Shown here piece after piece: positions 35,745 through 45,947 of a stretch of 48,476 nt of DNA (positions are counted from its first letter, which is position 1; the number at the start of each line of letters is the position of its first letter). Below the pieces are notes generated by a model. That model had not been told where the DNA came from. It ran no database searches and saw only the letters and a list, made by a program, of their open reading frames with translations. The translations under genes were made by a program, and so were the position numbers. This DNA is from Deltaproteobacteria bacterium (GTDB lineage: Bacteria; Myxococcota_A; UBA796; UBA9615), in the NCBI GenBank assembly GCA_023954745.1, contig JAGSHC010000020.1, forward strand, positions 1-48,476, given 5' to 3'.

Positions 35745-36785
35745 TCAGAAGCGCAGGCCGATGCGGCCGCCAGGGAGCGGCATGGGCCACCCGTTTCTCG
35801 AGGCGGCGAGCCGTACCGAGAGGCTGACCCACAACGACTTTCGCAGATCGTACCGGGCGCCGAGGAGTCCGTAGGGGACCACCCTCCCATTGCCGCTGTC
35901 GATGGGCGACCACAGGGTCCCATCGATCGAGCGAGCTCCGGGCCCGCCGAGCACGATGACGCCCCCACCGAAGACCGGCGTGAGCCGGAAGGGAATGGGC
36001 GTGAACTGGCCCTCCGCCGAGAAGGCAGCCGCCCCCACGACGTCCCGGCCAAAGGCTCCATCCAGGGGGACGAGGAAGCCCCCGAACCCAAAGTTCACGC
36101 TGGCGAGCCAGTGCGGCCGCACTTCGAAGACACCGCCCACCGTGATGGTGCTGCCCCCCAGGGCCAGCGCCACCGAGAAGTGGTCCTGAGCCCGTGGGTT
36201 GAGACGCTGGCGGCGCGCCTTCTTCGCCTGCGGGGAGCTCGCGGCCGCCTGGGTCTTCGCGCGGCGGCGCGCAATCTCTGCGCGCTCCGCCTCCTCGGCG
36301 GCGCGGTGGGCGTCCTCCTCGGCCTGTCGCGCCGACGCTTGCTCTGCATGACGAGCTTGCGCCTCCGCCTGCTTCGCCGCCGCTTCGGCGCGCCGCAACG
36401 CCGCCTCCTGCTCGCTCATCCCTCCGGGCAGGGGGGAGGTGACCTCGCCGGGCACTGCCGGCGTCGGCCCCGCTGCGACCCGCTGGGCACCCTCGAGGTC
36501 CCCCTCCACGACCAGGCACTCCACGAGATACGCGCGGGCTCGCTCGTGGTCGGGGTCGAGGTCGAGGGCGGCGCGAAAGTGCGCGGCGGCCACGGCGAAG
36601 TGGCTCCCGGTGAAGTGTTCGCGGCCCCTGTCGAACAGGACCTCGGCCTCGACCTGCTCTTCGGTCTGGGGTTGCGTCGAGGCAGGCGCGGAGCTCTCCG
36701 CCGGAGGCGGGGGCATCGCGGGAGGCTCTTGGGCCGCAGCCGGAGCGGCGACCAACAAGAGCGCGATCGTCAGGGCGAAACGCAT
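35745..36785 (-). CDS. Exported TPR/coiled-coil protein with outer-membrane barrel-like C-terminus
   Basis: 346 aa. A signal peptide (about 1-18), a Pro-rich stretch, then a TPR pair (about 45-100, VLFDRGREHFTGSHFAVAAA). An Ala/Glu/Arg-rich coiled coil follows (about 125-190), and a C-terminal region of amphipathic beta strands (about 200-346) ends in GLRF. The terminal Phe and strand pattern are typical of outer-membrane barrels, though 140 residues allow only a small barrel. GAGGG precedes the ATG. It lies 7 nt after the methyltransferase-like gene and 11 nt before the adaptor lipoprotein, so all three form one operon. It could be the outer-membrane or scaffold partner of the adaptor; this is inferred. 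Confidence 0.8.
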   Translation of the reverse strand: MRFALTIALLLVAAPAAAQEPPAMPPPPAESSAPASTQPQTEEQVEAEVLFDRGREHFTGSHFAVAAAHFRAALDLDPDHERARAYLVECLVVEGDLEGAQRVAAGPTPAVPGEVTSPLPGGMSEQEAALRRAEAAAKQAEAQARHAEQASARQAEEDAHRAAEEAERAEIARRRAKTQAAASSPQAKKARRQRLNPRAQDHFSVALALGGSTITVGGVFEVRPHWLASVNFGFGGFLVPLDGAFGRDVVGAAAFSAEGQFTPIPFRLTPVFGGGVIVLGGPGARSIDGTLWSPIDSGNGRVVPYGLLGARYDLRKSLWVSLSVRLAASRNGWPMPLPGGRIGLRF

Positions 36786-36792
36786 TGCGCCC

Positions 36793-37497
36793 TCACCTTA
36801 GGTCCTCTCCCCCACGGATCGCACGCCCCGTGACGAGCAGCCACTCAGCTGAAGCATCAGCGCCGAGCACCCGACGGGCGAGCCGGTCGCGCTTGCGGGA
36901 CCCGCCGACAGCACCCGCAGACGTCAGTCCCAGCCCCCCGGTCTCCAGCAGGCGACGGAGCTCTTCGACGGTGCGGGCGGTGCCTCGTCCCTCGCCCCGG
37001 TGGTCGGGAGACGCCAGCAAGCTGCGAGCCACCCGCCGCGCATTGCGCCCGTTGGGCTCCATCAAGAGGAAGGGCGCGTCGGCGCTCAGGCACGGCGCGA
37101 GCTGACGCAGCAGCGCCCGCAGGGGCTGATCGGCCAGGTCCGCGCAGAGGCCCGCGAACACCACCGCATCGAGGCTGTCGATGCCTTCCTGAGCCATCCA
37201 CTCCGCCAGGGTGTGCAGCCCGTCGAGGCCCTCGGACGGTCCCCACCGGAGCGGGCGCTGACGGTCTTGTCGAAGCGCCCAGGGGTTCCGCCCCGGCGAG
37301 GGACCGGGGGTGGGCACCGCCCGCACTCCAGGCTCCAGGAGGCGCCCCTGGAGAGCGAGGTACACCTGCTGCAACCTCGGAGGAGGAGCCTGCCCCTGCA
37401 ACCAGAGCACCCGCGATGCCCCGCGAAGGAGGGTGATCGATTCGGACGGGTCGACCGCACGGTCGAGGCGCAGGCGCGGCAGGGGCATCAATTCCAT
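36793..37497 (-). CDS. SAM-dependent methyltransferase-like protein, divergent
   Basis: 234 aa. The central region (LDAVVFAGLCADLADQPLRA and FLLMEPNGRNARRVARSLL) resembles the middle beta strands of class I methyltransferases, where a V-V-x-x-L-x-H pattern and a GG-x-LLL strand are usual. The N-terminal SAM-binding GxGxG motif is weak (ITLLRGASRVLWLQGQAPP), so it may be a degenerate or specialised member. The protein is Arg-rich and has no signal peptide. Two in-frame starts exist (37497 and 37488); neither has a strong ribosome binding site. It is first in the operon with the barrel and adaptor genes and divergent from the CAP gene across 57 bp. Confidence 0.6.
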   Translation of the reverse strand: MELMPLPRLRLDRAVDPSESITLLRGASRVLWLQGQAPPPRLQQVYLALQGRLLEPGVRAVPTPGPSPGRNPWALRQDRQRPLRWGPSEGLDGLHTLAEWMAQEGIDSLDAVVFAGLCADLADQPLRALLRQLAPCLSADAPFLLMEPNGRNARRVARSLLASPDHRGEGRGTARTVEELRRLLETGGLGLTSAGAVGGSRKRDRLARRVLGADASAEWLLVTGRAIRGGEDLR

Positions 37498-37554
37498 TGT
37501 GACAGCCCGTCCCCGGTGTGCTTGCATGCACGCGCCGAAGGAGGTTTTGTCGCC

Positions 37555-38607
37555 TTGAAGCCCGGATGGATGCCGCTGCTCGCCCTGCTCTCCCTTCCCT
37601 CTCTGGCCCATGGCTATGGGGAGCCCGAAGGCGTCGAGCCCCACATCGAAGAACGCGCCCTGCACTTCCAGACCGACCGCCTGCGGGTCGATCCCGGCGC
37701 CACGGACGTCCAGTTCGACTCCTACGACCCCGTACGCCCCCTCATCTACAGCGCCGACCTGCACGCCGCCGCGCGCTTCTACGCCGACGACATGGCCGAG
37801 AACGGTTGCTTCCCTGCGGATCACTCGTCGTGTGACGGCACGTCGTTCGGAGAGCGCGTCAGCAGCTTCTACGGCGGCTCGACCATCGGCGAGAACATCG
37901 CCAAGGGCCAGCCCTCCGCCGAGTTCGCGGTGTTCGACAGCTGGCTCTACAGCGACGGCCACCGAACGAACATGCTCAGCGACAGCTGGAACGAGCTCGG
38001 CACGGGGTTCGGCCCCAATGGAAGCCAGCCTCTGTGGGTGCAGGACTTCGGCTTCCGGGGCGGCGTCGAGGAGCCTGTGATCACCAGCGCGACGCACGAG
38101 CCGCTGCGTCCCAGCGCCGAGTCGGACACCCGGTTCTTCGCGGCAAGCTTCGAGCCGAGCGGCGTCGACCTCGCGGACATGCGCCTCGTGGTGACGAACG
38201 CGTGCTTCGACATGGAGATCGATCGGGGCGGCGACGGGATGACGACCTACGTCGCGAACGCGCCCACCGGCCCCGAGGGATGCATGCCCTACTGGTTCTT
38301 CGGCACGACCGAGGCAGGGGACCTCATCTCCTACCCCACCGAAGGCAGCCTGCTCGCCCCGGTGGGCGGAGCGAGCTGCGACTCCTGGACGGACGAGCGC
38401 CGCAAGGCGGACTGCGCCCCGTCCGACCTCGCGGGGTTCAGCGGCTCTGGAGGGGGCTGCGCGAGCGGCGGCGCCGAGGCCTACCCAGACGCCAACGTGG
38501 GACAGAACGCCGAGTACGGCACCTGCGCGCAGAGCGGCGACTCCTCGCCCCGCTGGGTCATGCTCCTCGGAGTGTTTGGCCTCTTGGGGCGACGGCGCCG
38601 GGTCTGA
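37555..38607 (+). CDS. CAP/SCP-domain secreted protein with MYXO-CTERM-like tail
   Basis: 350 aa. A signal peptide (MPLLALLSLPSLAHG within the first 20 residues) precedes a CAP domain (about 35-175). Signatures are HAAARFYADDMAENG, CDGTSFGERV, GENIAKGQ and WLYSDGHRTNMLSDSWNELG. A beta-rich domain with Cys pairs follows (about 180-300). The C-terminus has a Gly/Ser/Cys region, a hydrophobic helix (WVMLLGVFGLLG) and RRRRV. This is the layout of the MYXO-CTERM sorting signal, which is cleaved and anchors proteins in the outer membrane; the canonical Cys context is only partly kept. The TTG 37555 start is preferred: AAGGAGG lies about 10 nt upstream. ATG 37570 is the alternative. Confidence 0.88.
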   Translation: MKPGWMPLLALLSLPSLAHGYGEPEGVEPHIEERALHFQTDRLRVDPGATDVQFDSYDPVRPLIYSADLHAAARFYADDMAENGCFPADHSSCDGTSFGERVSSFYGGSTIGENIAKGQPSAEFAVFDSWLYSDGHRTNMLSDSWNELGTGFGPNGSQPLWVQDFGFRGGVEEPVITSATHEPLRPSAESDTRFFAASFEPSGVDLADMRLVVTNACFDMEIDRGGDGMTTYVANAPTGPEGCMPYWFFGTTEAGDLISYPTEGSLLAPVGGASCDSWTDERRKADCAPSDLAGFSGSGGGCASGGAEAYPDANVGQNAEYGTCAQSGDSSPRWVMLLGVFGLLGRRRRV

Positions 38608-38623
38608 TCAGCGAGAACTCGCG

Positions 38624-39913
38624 CTAGCTGGGGAAGGTCGCTTCGAACACATCCGCGATGGCGGACCGTCCGGCGTCCGTCAGGAACCGGGTTCCGGTGC
38701 CAGCGAAGTTCGCGGCGATGAGACGTGGCGTGCGACTCGGCACCCACTTCTCCTCCAGCGAGTTCCAGCGGAACCACTGCTCCTTGTCCTGATCGAAGAC
38801 CCACAGGGGCTTGTTCCACACCCGAGCGAGCTCGGCGCCCCACCCGGTGCCCCCCTTGACGGTGCCGTCCTCCTTGATGAGGCCGACCACGATGACCTGC
38901 TGCGCGCCGTTGATCTGGTGCCAGATGCTCTGGAGCACCCGCCGGAACGTGGGGGAGGTGGTGAACGTGCGGTTCATGCGCTTGGCCACGTAGGAGAGGG
39001 ACACGTCCCCCTGTCGTAGCTTGCGCTCACCCAGCTCCGTGAGACCGCGGGTGCGGGCCGGGTTGTGCCCCTCGAAGGTGTAGTTCACCTCGTTGAGGTC
39101 GAAGGACTCGGCGTACTCGCCAAAGGTCGCCTCAGCCCCGGGAGCCCCACCTGAGAACAGGGTGTACCGATCCCGAGAGATCCGCGCAGCGACGAAGTCC
39201 CCGGTCTCCCGGTGGTCGACGAGCAGCATGGTGTCGGGATGGAGAGCGAGGGGCGTCGCCTGAGGAGCGATGGAGTCGTGATCCCGGAGCAGCCGCAGGT
39301 CGATGTGGTTCTTGCCCGGGTTGAGATAGACGACGACGTCCAGGGCGTCCTCGAGGGCCGAGAGGGGCGCTGGCAGGCTGCCGTCCTCTCCCGGACCTTC
39401 GTCTCGGGTAGAGCGAGCGCTGGCCCAGAGCGCACAGCCGTGGCGCGCTGCGACCTCCTTGAAGGCCTCAATGGTCGCCGGCGTGCTCGTGGTCCACGGC
39501 AACCCGTCCACGAGGAGGACCTCGGGGGTGAAGGCCGCGTGCTGGGAGAGCATGTCGAGAACCGCCGACAGGCGCGACGACGTGAACGCCGACGTCTCGA
39601 AGGTCTGGATCATGCGGTGCCGCTCGAGCACGACCTGGGCGGCGGGGCGGTCTTCGAGACCCACCCCGCTCGCCAGGTCGACGAACAGCTCGTCGTACCA
39701 GGTGCGCACGTCGTCGACGGAGCCGTCGACGCTGACGTGAAGCACCCGGCGCTCACGGAGCGCGACATCGAGCCCGATCTGCACGAGAAACGCCGTCTTG
39801 CCGACGCCCGGACGAGCCAGGACCACTCCCAGCTCACCAGCCGCGACTCCCCCGCCGATCGTGCCTTCCAGCACCCGCAGCGGGCTGCGTTCGTTGACGT
39901 CCGCTCGAATCAT
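38624..39913 (-). CDS. RecA/DnaB-like ATPase fused to SLOG-like C-terminal domain
   Basis: 429 aa. The N-terminal RecA-fold ATPase (about 1-255) has Walker A ARPGVGKTA (33-41) and Walker B VLLVDG (132-137). It lacks the DnaB N-terminal and primase-binding parts. The C-terminal region (about 270-429) has VIVVGLIKEDG, KGGTGWGAELARVWNKPLWV and a NFAGTGTRFLTDAGRSAI end. That resembles a Rossmann-like SLOG/YspA-type nucleotide-binding domain, but the match is by eye. GGAG lies 8 nt before the ATG. It lies 17 nt downstream of fusA on the same strand, so probably one operon. Possible roles in nucleotide sensing, recombination or defence are speculation. Confidence 0.8.
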   Translation of the reverse strand: MIRADVNERSPLRVLEGTIGGGVAAGELGVVLARPGVGKTAFLVQIGLDVALRERRVLHVSVDGSVDDVRTWYDELFVDLASGVGLEDRPAAQVVLERHRMIQTFETSAFTSSRLSAVLDMLSQHAAFTPEVLLVDGLPWTTSTPATIEAFKEVAARHGCALWASARSTRDEGPGEDGSLPAPLSALEDALDVVVYLNPGKNHIDLRLLRDHDSIAPQATPLALHPDTMLLVDHRETGDFVAARISRDRYTLFSGGAPGAEATFGEYAESFDLNEVNYTFEGHNPARTRGLTELGERKLRQGDVSLSYVAKRMNRTFTTSPTFRRVLQSIWHQINGAQQVIVVGLIKEDGTVKGGTGWGAELARVWNKPLWVFDQDKEQWFRWNSLEEKWVPSRTPRLIAANFAGTGTRFLTDAGRSAIADVFEATFPS

Positions 39914-39930
39914 TCGCGCGCTCCGGCTGC

Positions 39931-42021
<2,091 letters not shown>

Positions 42022-42286
42022 GGCGTCGGTACTCCGGTCGGCCCTTCTGGGGCCCAGGTGGCAGCTGCTGGTGCAGGGGTTCCGTCGGCCCTCTTGGGGA
42101 GAGCCCGAGCCGGCCCGACGGGACGGCGGCGCTCTAATACAGCCAGTTTCCTCACGTGGCAAGGATCAGTCGTAGAACGAGAGCCCGGTGCGACGCCCCG
42201 AGAGGAGCCACCAGGGAGGCCGAGAGTGCGCGCTGCAACTTCCGCGGCATGGCGCTCCTGCCCTAAAGTCGGCCTGTGGGGGACTC

Positions 42287-43825
42287 ATGCGCGCGTTGAT
42301 CACTCTGGGCTTCGCCCTTCTGCTGGCCTCCCCGGCCGAGGCACGACGACTCCCGGTTCGACCGCCGTCCGCCAACCCCGCCGAGCTCCTCGACGGGCCC
42401 CTCGAGATCGTCGTGCGCGACCATCGGGACGTCCTCCCCACCGAGGATGGCGATCTGATCGGCGCGGGGAGAGTCTTCAGCTTCGGCTCCCTCCTGGTCT
42501 TCGGAGTGGGCTCGTCCGTGAAGCCCATGACCCTCGAGTTCGCGTCGCTCCCCGACCTGCTCGTGACTCTGGTGAGCGGCGTCCTCGCCGAGAACGGGGT
42601 TCTGGCCGAGGGAGCGCCAGCGGTCCCTCCCGTGGGAACCATGCATGTCGACGTCCAGGAGTTCTGGTGCCAGAACCCGGCGAGAGACGACGAGGAGTGC
42701 ACTGCGCGGATCGGGCTCGAGCTGCACACCCCGGACGGAGGGCGCCCCTGGAGCACGACCCTGAGCTACCACTCGCGGCCCTGGGAGAGTGGGCGTCGCG
42801 AAGACAGCTACCGCACGATGCTCGTCACGCTGGCCCTGGATCTCGAAGAGGCCATCGGCGACGGCGGGCTGCTGTCCCTGGTGCAAGCCGCCATCGCCCC
42901 GCCGCAGCTGCGAGATGTGTCCGTTGTTCGGGTGGGCTTCGATGGCGGGGGCAGCGCTCTGTTCACGGATCTCGGGGCCTCGCAGTTGGGGCGCTGCGTG
43001 ACCGATGGTCGTCGCGATCTGCTCCTTCCCGTGACGGGTCTCCCCGAGGTCCTGTCACTCCCACGCGCGCGAAGCGGGACGTCGTGGACGACGGCGTGGT
43101 TCGACGACGGCCCACTGACCGGGCTCGAGATCGAGGTGGGGGGGGCGTCGTACCTCTTCACCGATGGCTGGGCGCGTCGTCGAGACGGCAGCTCCACCGA
43201 CTCCTTCGGCGGAGGACACGTCGCGACGAGCTGGATGAACCCCTGCGGTGAGACTCAGCCGGAGGCCTCTCAGCGGGCGCTCCGCCCGCAGGGCTGGGTG
43301 CGCGTGACCCAGGGGAGAGACCCGCTCGACCTCGCCACGTACCAAGGAGGCAAGGCAGGCCGAAGGACGTGGCGGCGTGCGCAGTTGTTCTTGGACGACG
43401 TGCCCCTGAGCGTCCCCGACGGCGTGGAGCTGTTCGCCGACGCAGAGCTGACCGCCCGTCGAGATCGCATGCTCACCGCCCAGCTCGATCGGGCGCGCCG
43501 CGGACGTGGCACCGCCGCAGCCGGAGCTGGGCTCGGAGTTGCGGGAATCGTGATGTTGGGGATTGCCGGCGGCCTCACGCAGTCCACCGGGAACGGTCGG
43601 CTGCCTACAGACGCTGACATCGCCGCCGAGGTCCTGCTGCGCACGTTGGGCGCGGTCTCGGTCGGCTTCAGCATTCCCGTCTTCGGACGCGGGGCGTCGG
43701 AGTGGAGCAAGGGTGGCGAGTGGGCCGCCGGGCTTCGGCGGGATCGATGGGACCTGCTGTACTCGACGGGCGAGTGGGTCCGGGCGGTGCGGCGGCACAA
43801 CCGCAGGGTGTCGACGACCCCCTGA
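42287..43825 (+). CDS. Exported protein of unknown function with C-terminal membrane segments
   Basis: 512 aa. A signal peptide (MRALITLGFALLLASPAEA) is followed by beta-rich sequence without a recognised family. Six or so Cys are spread through the mature part, and a Trp/Asp-rich central region contains SWTTAWFDDGPLTGLEIEVG. Near the C-terminus lie two hydrophobic stretches (about 437-456 and 475-492) and a final basic segment. One may be a hairpin in the membrane. The start ATG 42287 has a GGGGGA about 5 nt upstream and a TAAAGT hexamer further upstream. It is convergent with the small anchored protein and divergent from fusA. The function cannot be stated. Confidence 0.75.
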   Translation: MRALITLGFALLLASPAEARRLPVRPPSANPAELLDGPLEIVVRDHRDVLPTEDGDLIGAGRVFSFGSLLVFGVGSSVKPMTLEFASLPDLLVTLVSGVLAENGVLAEGAPAVPPVGTMHVDVQEFWCQNPARDDEECTARIGLELHTPDGGRPWSTTLSYHSRPWESGRREDSYRTMLVTLALDLEEAIGDGGLLSLVQAAIAPPQLRDVSVVRVGFDGGGSALFTDLGASQLGRCVTDGRRDLLLPVTGLPEVLSLPRARSGTSWTTAWFDDGPLTGLEIEVGGASYLFTDGWARRRDGSSTDSFGGGHVATSWMNPCGETQPEASQRALRPQGWVRVTQGRDPLDLATYQGGKAGRRTWRRAQLFLDDVPLSVPDGVELFADAELTARRDRMLTAQLDRARRGRGTAAAGAGLGVAGIVMLGIAGGLTQSTGNGRLPTDADIAAEVLLRTLGAVSVGFSIPVFGRGASEWSKGGEWAAGLRRDRWDLLYSTGEWVRAVRRHNRRVSTTP

Positions 43826-43893
43826 CGGACAACGCGGCCCTCCCGGGCGCGGGTTCCTGATTTGCTGCAAGCAGGGTCGGCTGGCGCGAGCGA

Positions 43894-44430
43894 TCAGTCG
43901 AAGAGGATCGCCGGGTTCTGGACGAAGTCGAGATCACCGGGAGGGTTGGTGTACGCCAACCCCAGCGCCTGGCCGTCCACGAAGAGCACGCGCTGGGCGC
44001 GGGCGTCGTCTTCGCAGAAGTAGCAGCTACCCACGGGATAGCCGTCCACGTCGCGCACGGTGCCGATGAGCTTCGTCTGCACCCAGAAGACACGCGCCAC
44101 GAGGGCCGACACCTCGTAGTAGGAGCCGCGCTTCACGACACCATCGGTGTTGGGGACCTTGGCCGGGTTCGCCAGGTCCTGGACCGGCACGGATCCCCGG
44201 TACTGGTAGAGGATCACCTCAGGGTTCGCGCCCTCACCAACGATGTCGTTGACCTGATCATTCAGCATCTTGAGGAGGCTCTCGCGGTCCTTGAGGATGT
44301 GCTTGTTCGAGAGCGTGAGTGTGTCGTTGATCTCACCCTGCACGCGCGTGCGCTCGGCCAGATTCAGGATCGGCATGGTCAGGATGGCAAGGACCAGGAC
44401 CATGAGTCCGGCGACGACCTTCGGTTGCAT
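43894..44430 (-). CDS. Hypothetical signal-anchored protein
   Basis: 178 aa. An N-terminal hydrophobic segment (VVAGLMVLVLAILTMPILNL, about 5-24) can act as signal anchor or uncleaved signal. The remainder is soluble and probably extracytoplasmic: a helical stretch (about 40-65, ILKDRESLLKMLNDQVNDI) followed by beta-rich sequence. Two Cys lie close together (GSCYFCEDD, about 138-141). GGAGAG lies 7 nt before the ATG. Not recognised. It is convergent with the preceding exported protein gene and divergent from the aminotransferase. Confidence 0.75.
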   Translation of the reverse strand: MQPKVVAGLMVLVLAILTMPILNLAERTRVQGEINDTLTLSNKHILKDRESLLKMLNDQVNDIVGEGANPEVILYQYRGSVPVQDLANPAKVPNTDGVVKRGSYYEVSALVARVFWVQTKLIGTVRDVDGYPVGSCYFCEDDARAQRVLFVDGQALGLAYTNPPGDLDFVQNPAILFD

Positions 44431-44624
44431 CGAGTCTCTCCAAGCAGCGGCGCAACGCCGCGAGGCAGTGACGATAGCAAGGTCGTGGCGCGCTTCGCCG
44501 CCCTCGCCTTCGGGAGCCTCCAGGGCGGGGACCGGGCGTGGGCTCGCGTGCTATGAACCGCGCGCCCGCGGCACGGGGCTCGACGCCCCCTCTTCCCACC
44601 TGCCCGGGCCAGCGAGAGGAAGCC

Positions 44625-45947
44625 ATGTCCGAGCCTGTGGACTGCCGTGCCCTTTTTCCCACCGGCGATGACGCCGAAGCCTGGCGCCTCGCGTCGCTGA
44701 ACCCCATGTCGTCGGGGCTCAAGGGAAGCTCGATCCTCAAGATCGCCTACGAGATCCGCGCGATGCAGGACGCGGGCAACTCCGTCTGCAACCTCACGGT
44801 GGGCGACTTCTCCCCAGCGCAGTTCTCGGTGCCTGTGGAGCTTCGAGAGGGCGTCGATGCGGCGTTCGCCGAAGGGCAGACCAACTACCCCCCCTCTTTC
44901 GGGACCCCCGAGCTCCGGGCCGCCGTCGTCAGCATGTACGAGCGCGACCTGGGACTCACCTACGGCGTGGACTCGGTCATCGTCGGCAGCGGCGCGCGCC
45001 CTCCGATCTACGCGACGTTCTCCCTCGTGGTGCAGGCCGGCGACAAGGTCATGTTCTGCGCCCCCAGCTGGAACAACCCCCACTACGTGCACATCAACGG
45101 CGCCGAGGCGGTCAAGGTGCACTGCGGCCCCGAGACGGACTTCTTGCCGACCCGGGAGCTGCTCGAGGGCAAGCTCGACGGCGTCTCGCTCATCTGCCTC
45201 AACTCGCCGCTCAACCCCACGGGCACGGTGTTCGACGCCGACCAGCTCGGCGGAATCTGCGACCTCGTCCTCGAGGAGAACGCCAGGCGCGAGGCCCGCG
45301 GGGATCGGCCCCTGATGGTCATGTACGACCAGGTCTACTGGATGCTCACCTACGGAGACGCGAAGCACGTGACGCCTCCGGGGCTCCGGCCGGAGATGGC
45401 GAAGTACACGATCTTCGTGGACGCCATCAGCAAGAGCTTCGCCGCCACGGGACTCCGCGTCGGTTGGGCGGTCATCCCCGAGCCCTTCGCCCTGCCATTC
45501 CGGGCCCTCATGGGGCACATCGGAGCCTGGGCTCCGAAGCCCGAACAGCTCGCCACCGCAAAGCTCCTCAACGACCCTGAGGCCATCACGCGCTACCACG
45601 GCACGATGAAGCAGGGCCTGGAGGACCGCCTCCGGGCGCTGCACGACGGGCTCCAGGCGATGAAGGCCAAGGGCCTGCCCGCCGACAGCATCGCTCCGCA
45701 GGGCGCCATTTACCTCACCGGGCGCTTCGACATCGCCGGCCGCAACTGGAACGGCAAGGTCATCGCGACCGACGAGGACGTGCGCTCGTTCCTGCTGGAG
45801 GAGGCGGGGTTCGGCATCGTCCCCCTGGCGGTCTTCGGACCGAAGGACGTCGTCGGCTGGGTGCGCCTCAGCGTCGGCGCGGTGGGCCTCGACGACATCG
45901 CCGAAGGGCTCGCCCGCATCGAAGCGGCCCTGGAGAAGCTCGACTGA
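44625..45947 (+). CDS. PLP-dependent aminotransferase, class I/II
   Basis: 440 aa. Fold-type I aminotransferase. The substrate-binding SSGLKGSSILKIA region and NLTVGDFSP precede NYPPSFGTPELRAAV. NSPLNPTG binds the cofactor phosphate side, YDQVYW carries the cofactor-stacking Tyr/Asp, and DAISKSFAATGLRVGW has the Schiff-base Lys. The C-terminal small domain ends with VRLSVGAVG. The amino acid substrate is not evident; the family includes aspartate and aromatic aminotransferases. ATG 44625 has GAGAGGA 5 nt upstream, so the 29-residue extension is discarded. The stop overlaps the CTG start of the next gene as CTGA. Confidence 0.93.
   Translation: MSEPVDCRALFPTGDDAEAWRLASLNPMSSGLKGSSILKIAYEIRAMQDAGNSVCNLTVGDFSPAQFSVPVELREGVDAAFAEGQTNYPPSFGTPELRAAVVSMYERDLGLTYGVDSVIVGSGARPPIYATFSLVVQAGDKVMFCAPSWNNPHYVHINGAEAVKVHCGPETDFLPTRELLEGKLDGVSLICLNSPLNPTGTVFDADQLGGICDLVLEENARREARGDRPLMVMYDQVYWMLTYGDAKHVTPPGLRPEMAKYTIFVDAISKSFAATGLRVGWAVIPEPFALPFRALMGHIGAWAPKPEQLATAKLLNDPEAITRYHGTMKQGLEDRLRALHDGLQAMKAKGLPADSIAPQGAIYLTGRFDIAGRNWNGKVIATDEDVRSFLLEEAGFGIVPLAVFGPKDVVGWVRLSVGAVGLDDIAEGLARIEAALEKLD

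Noticed and set aside
37498-37554. Operator at the TGCATGCA palindrome (methyltransferase-CAP divergent gap)
   Set aside because: The 8-bp palindrome and GTGC/GCAC arms are too short to separate from chance.
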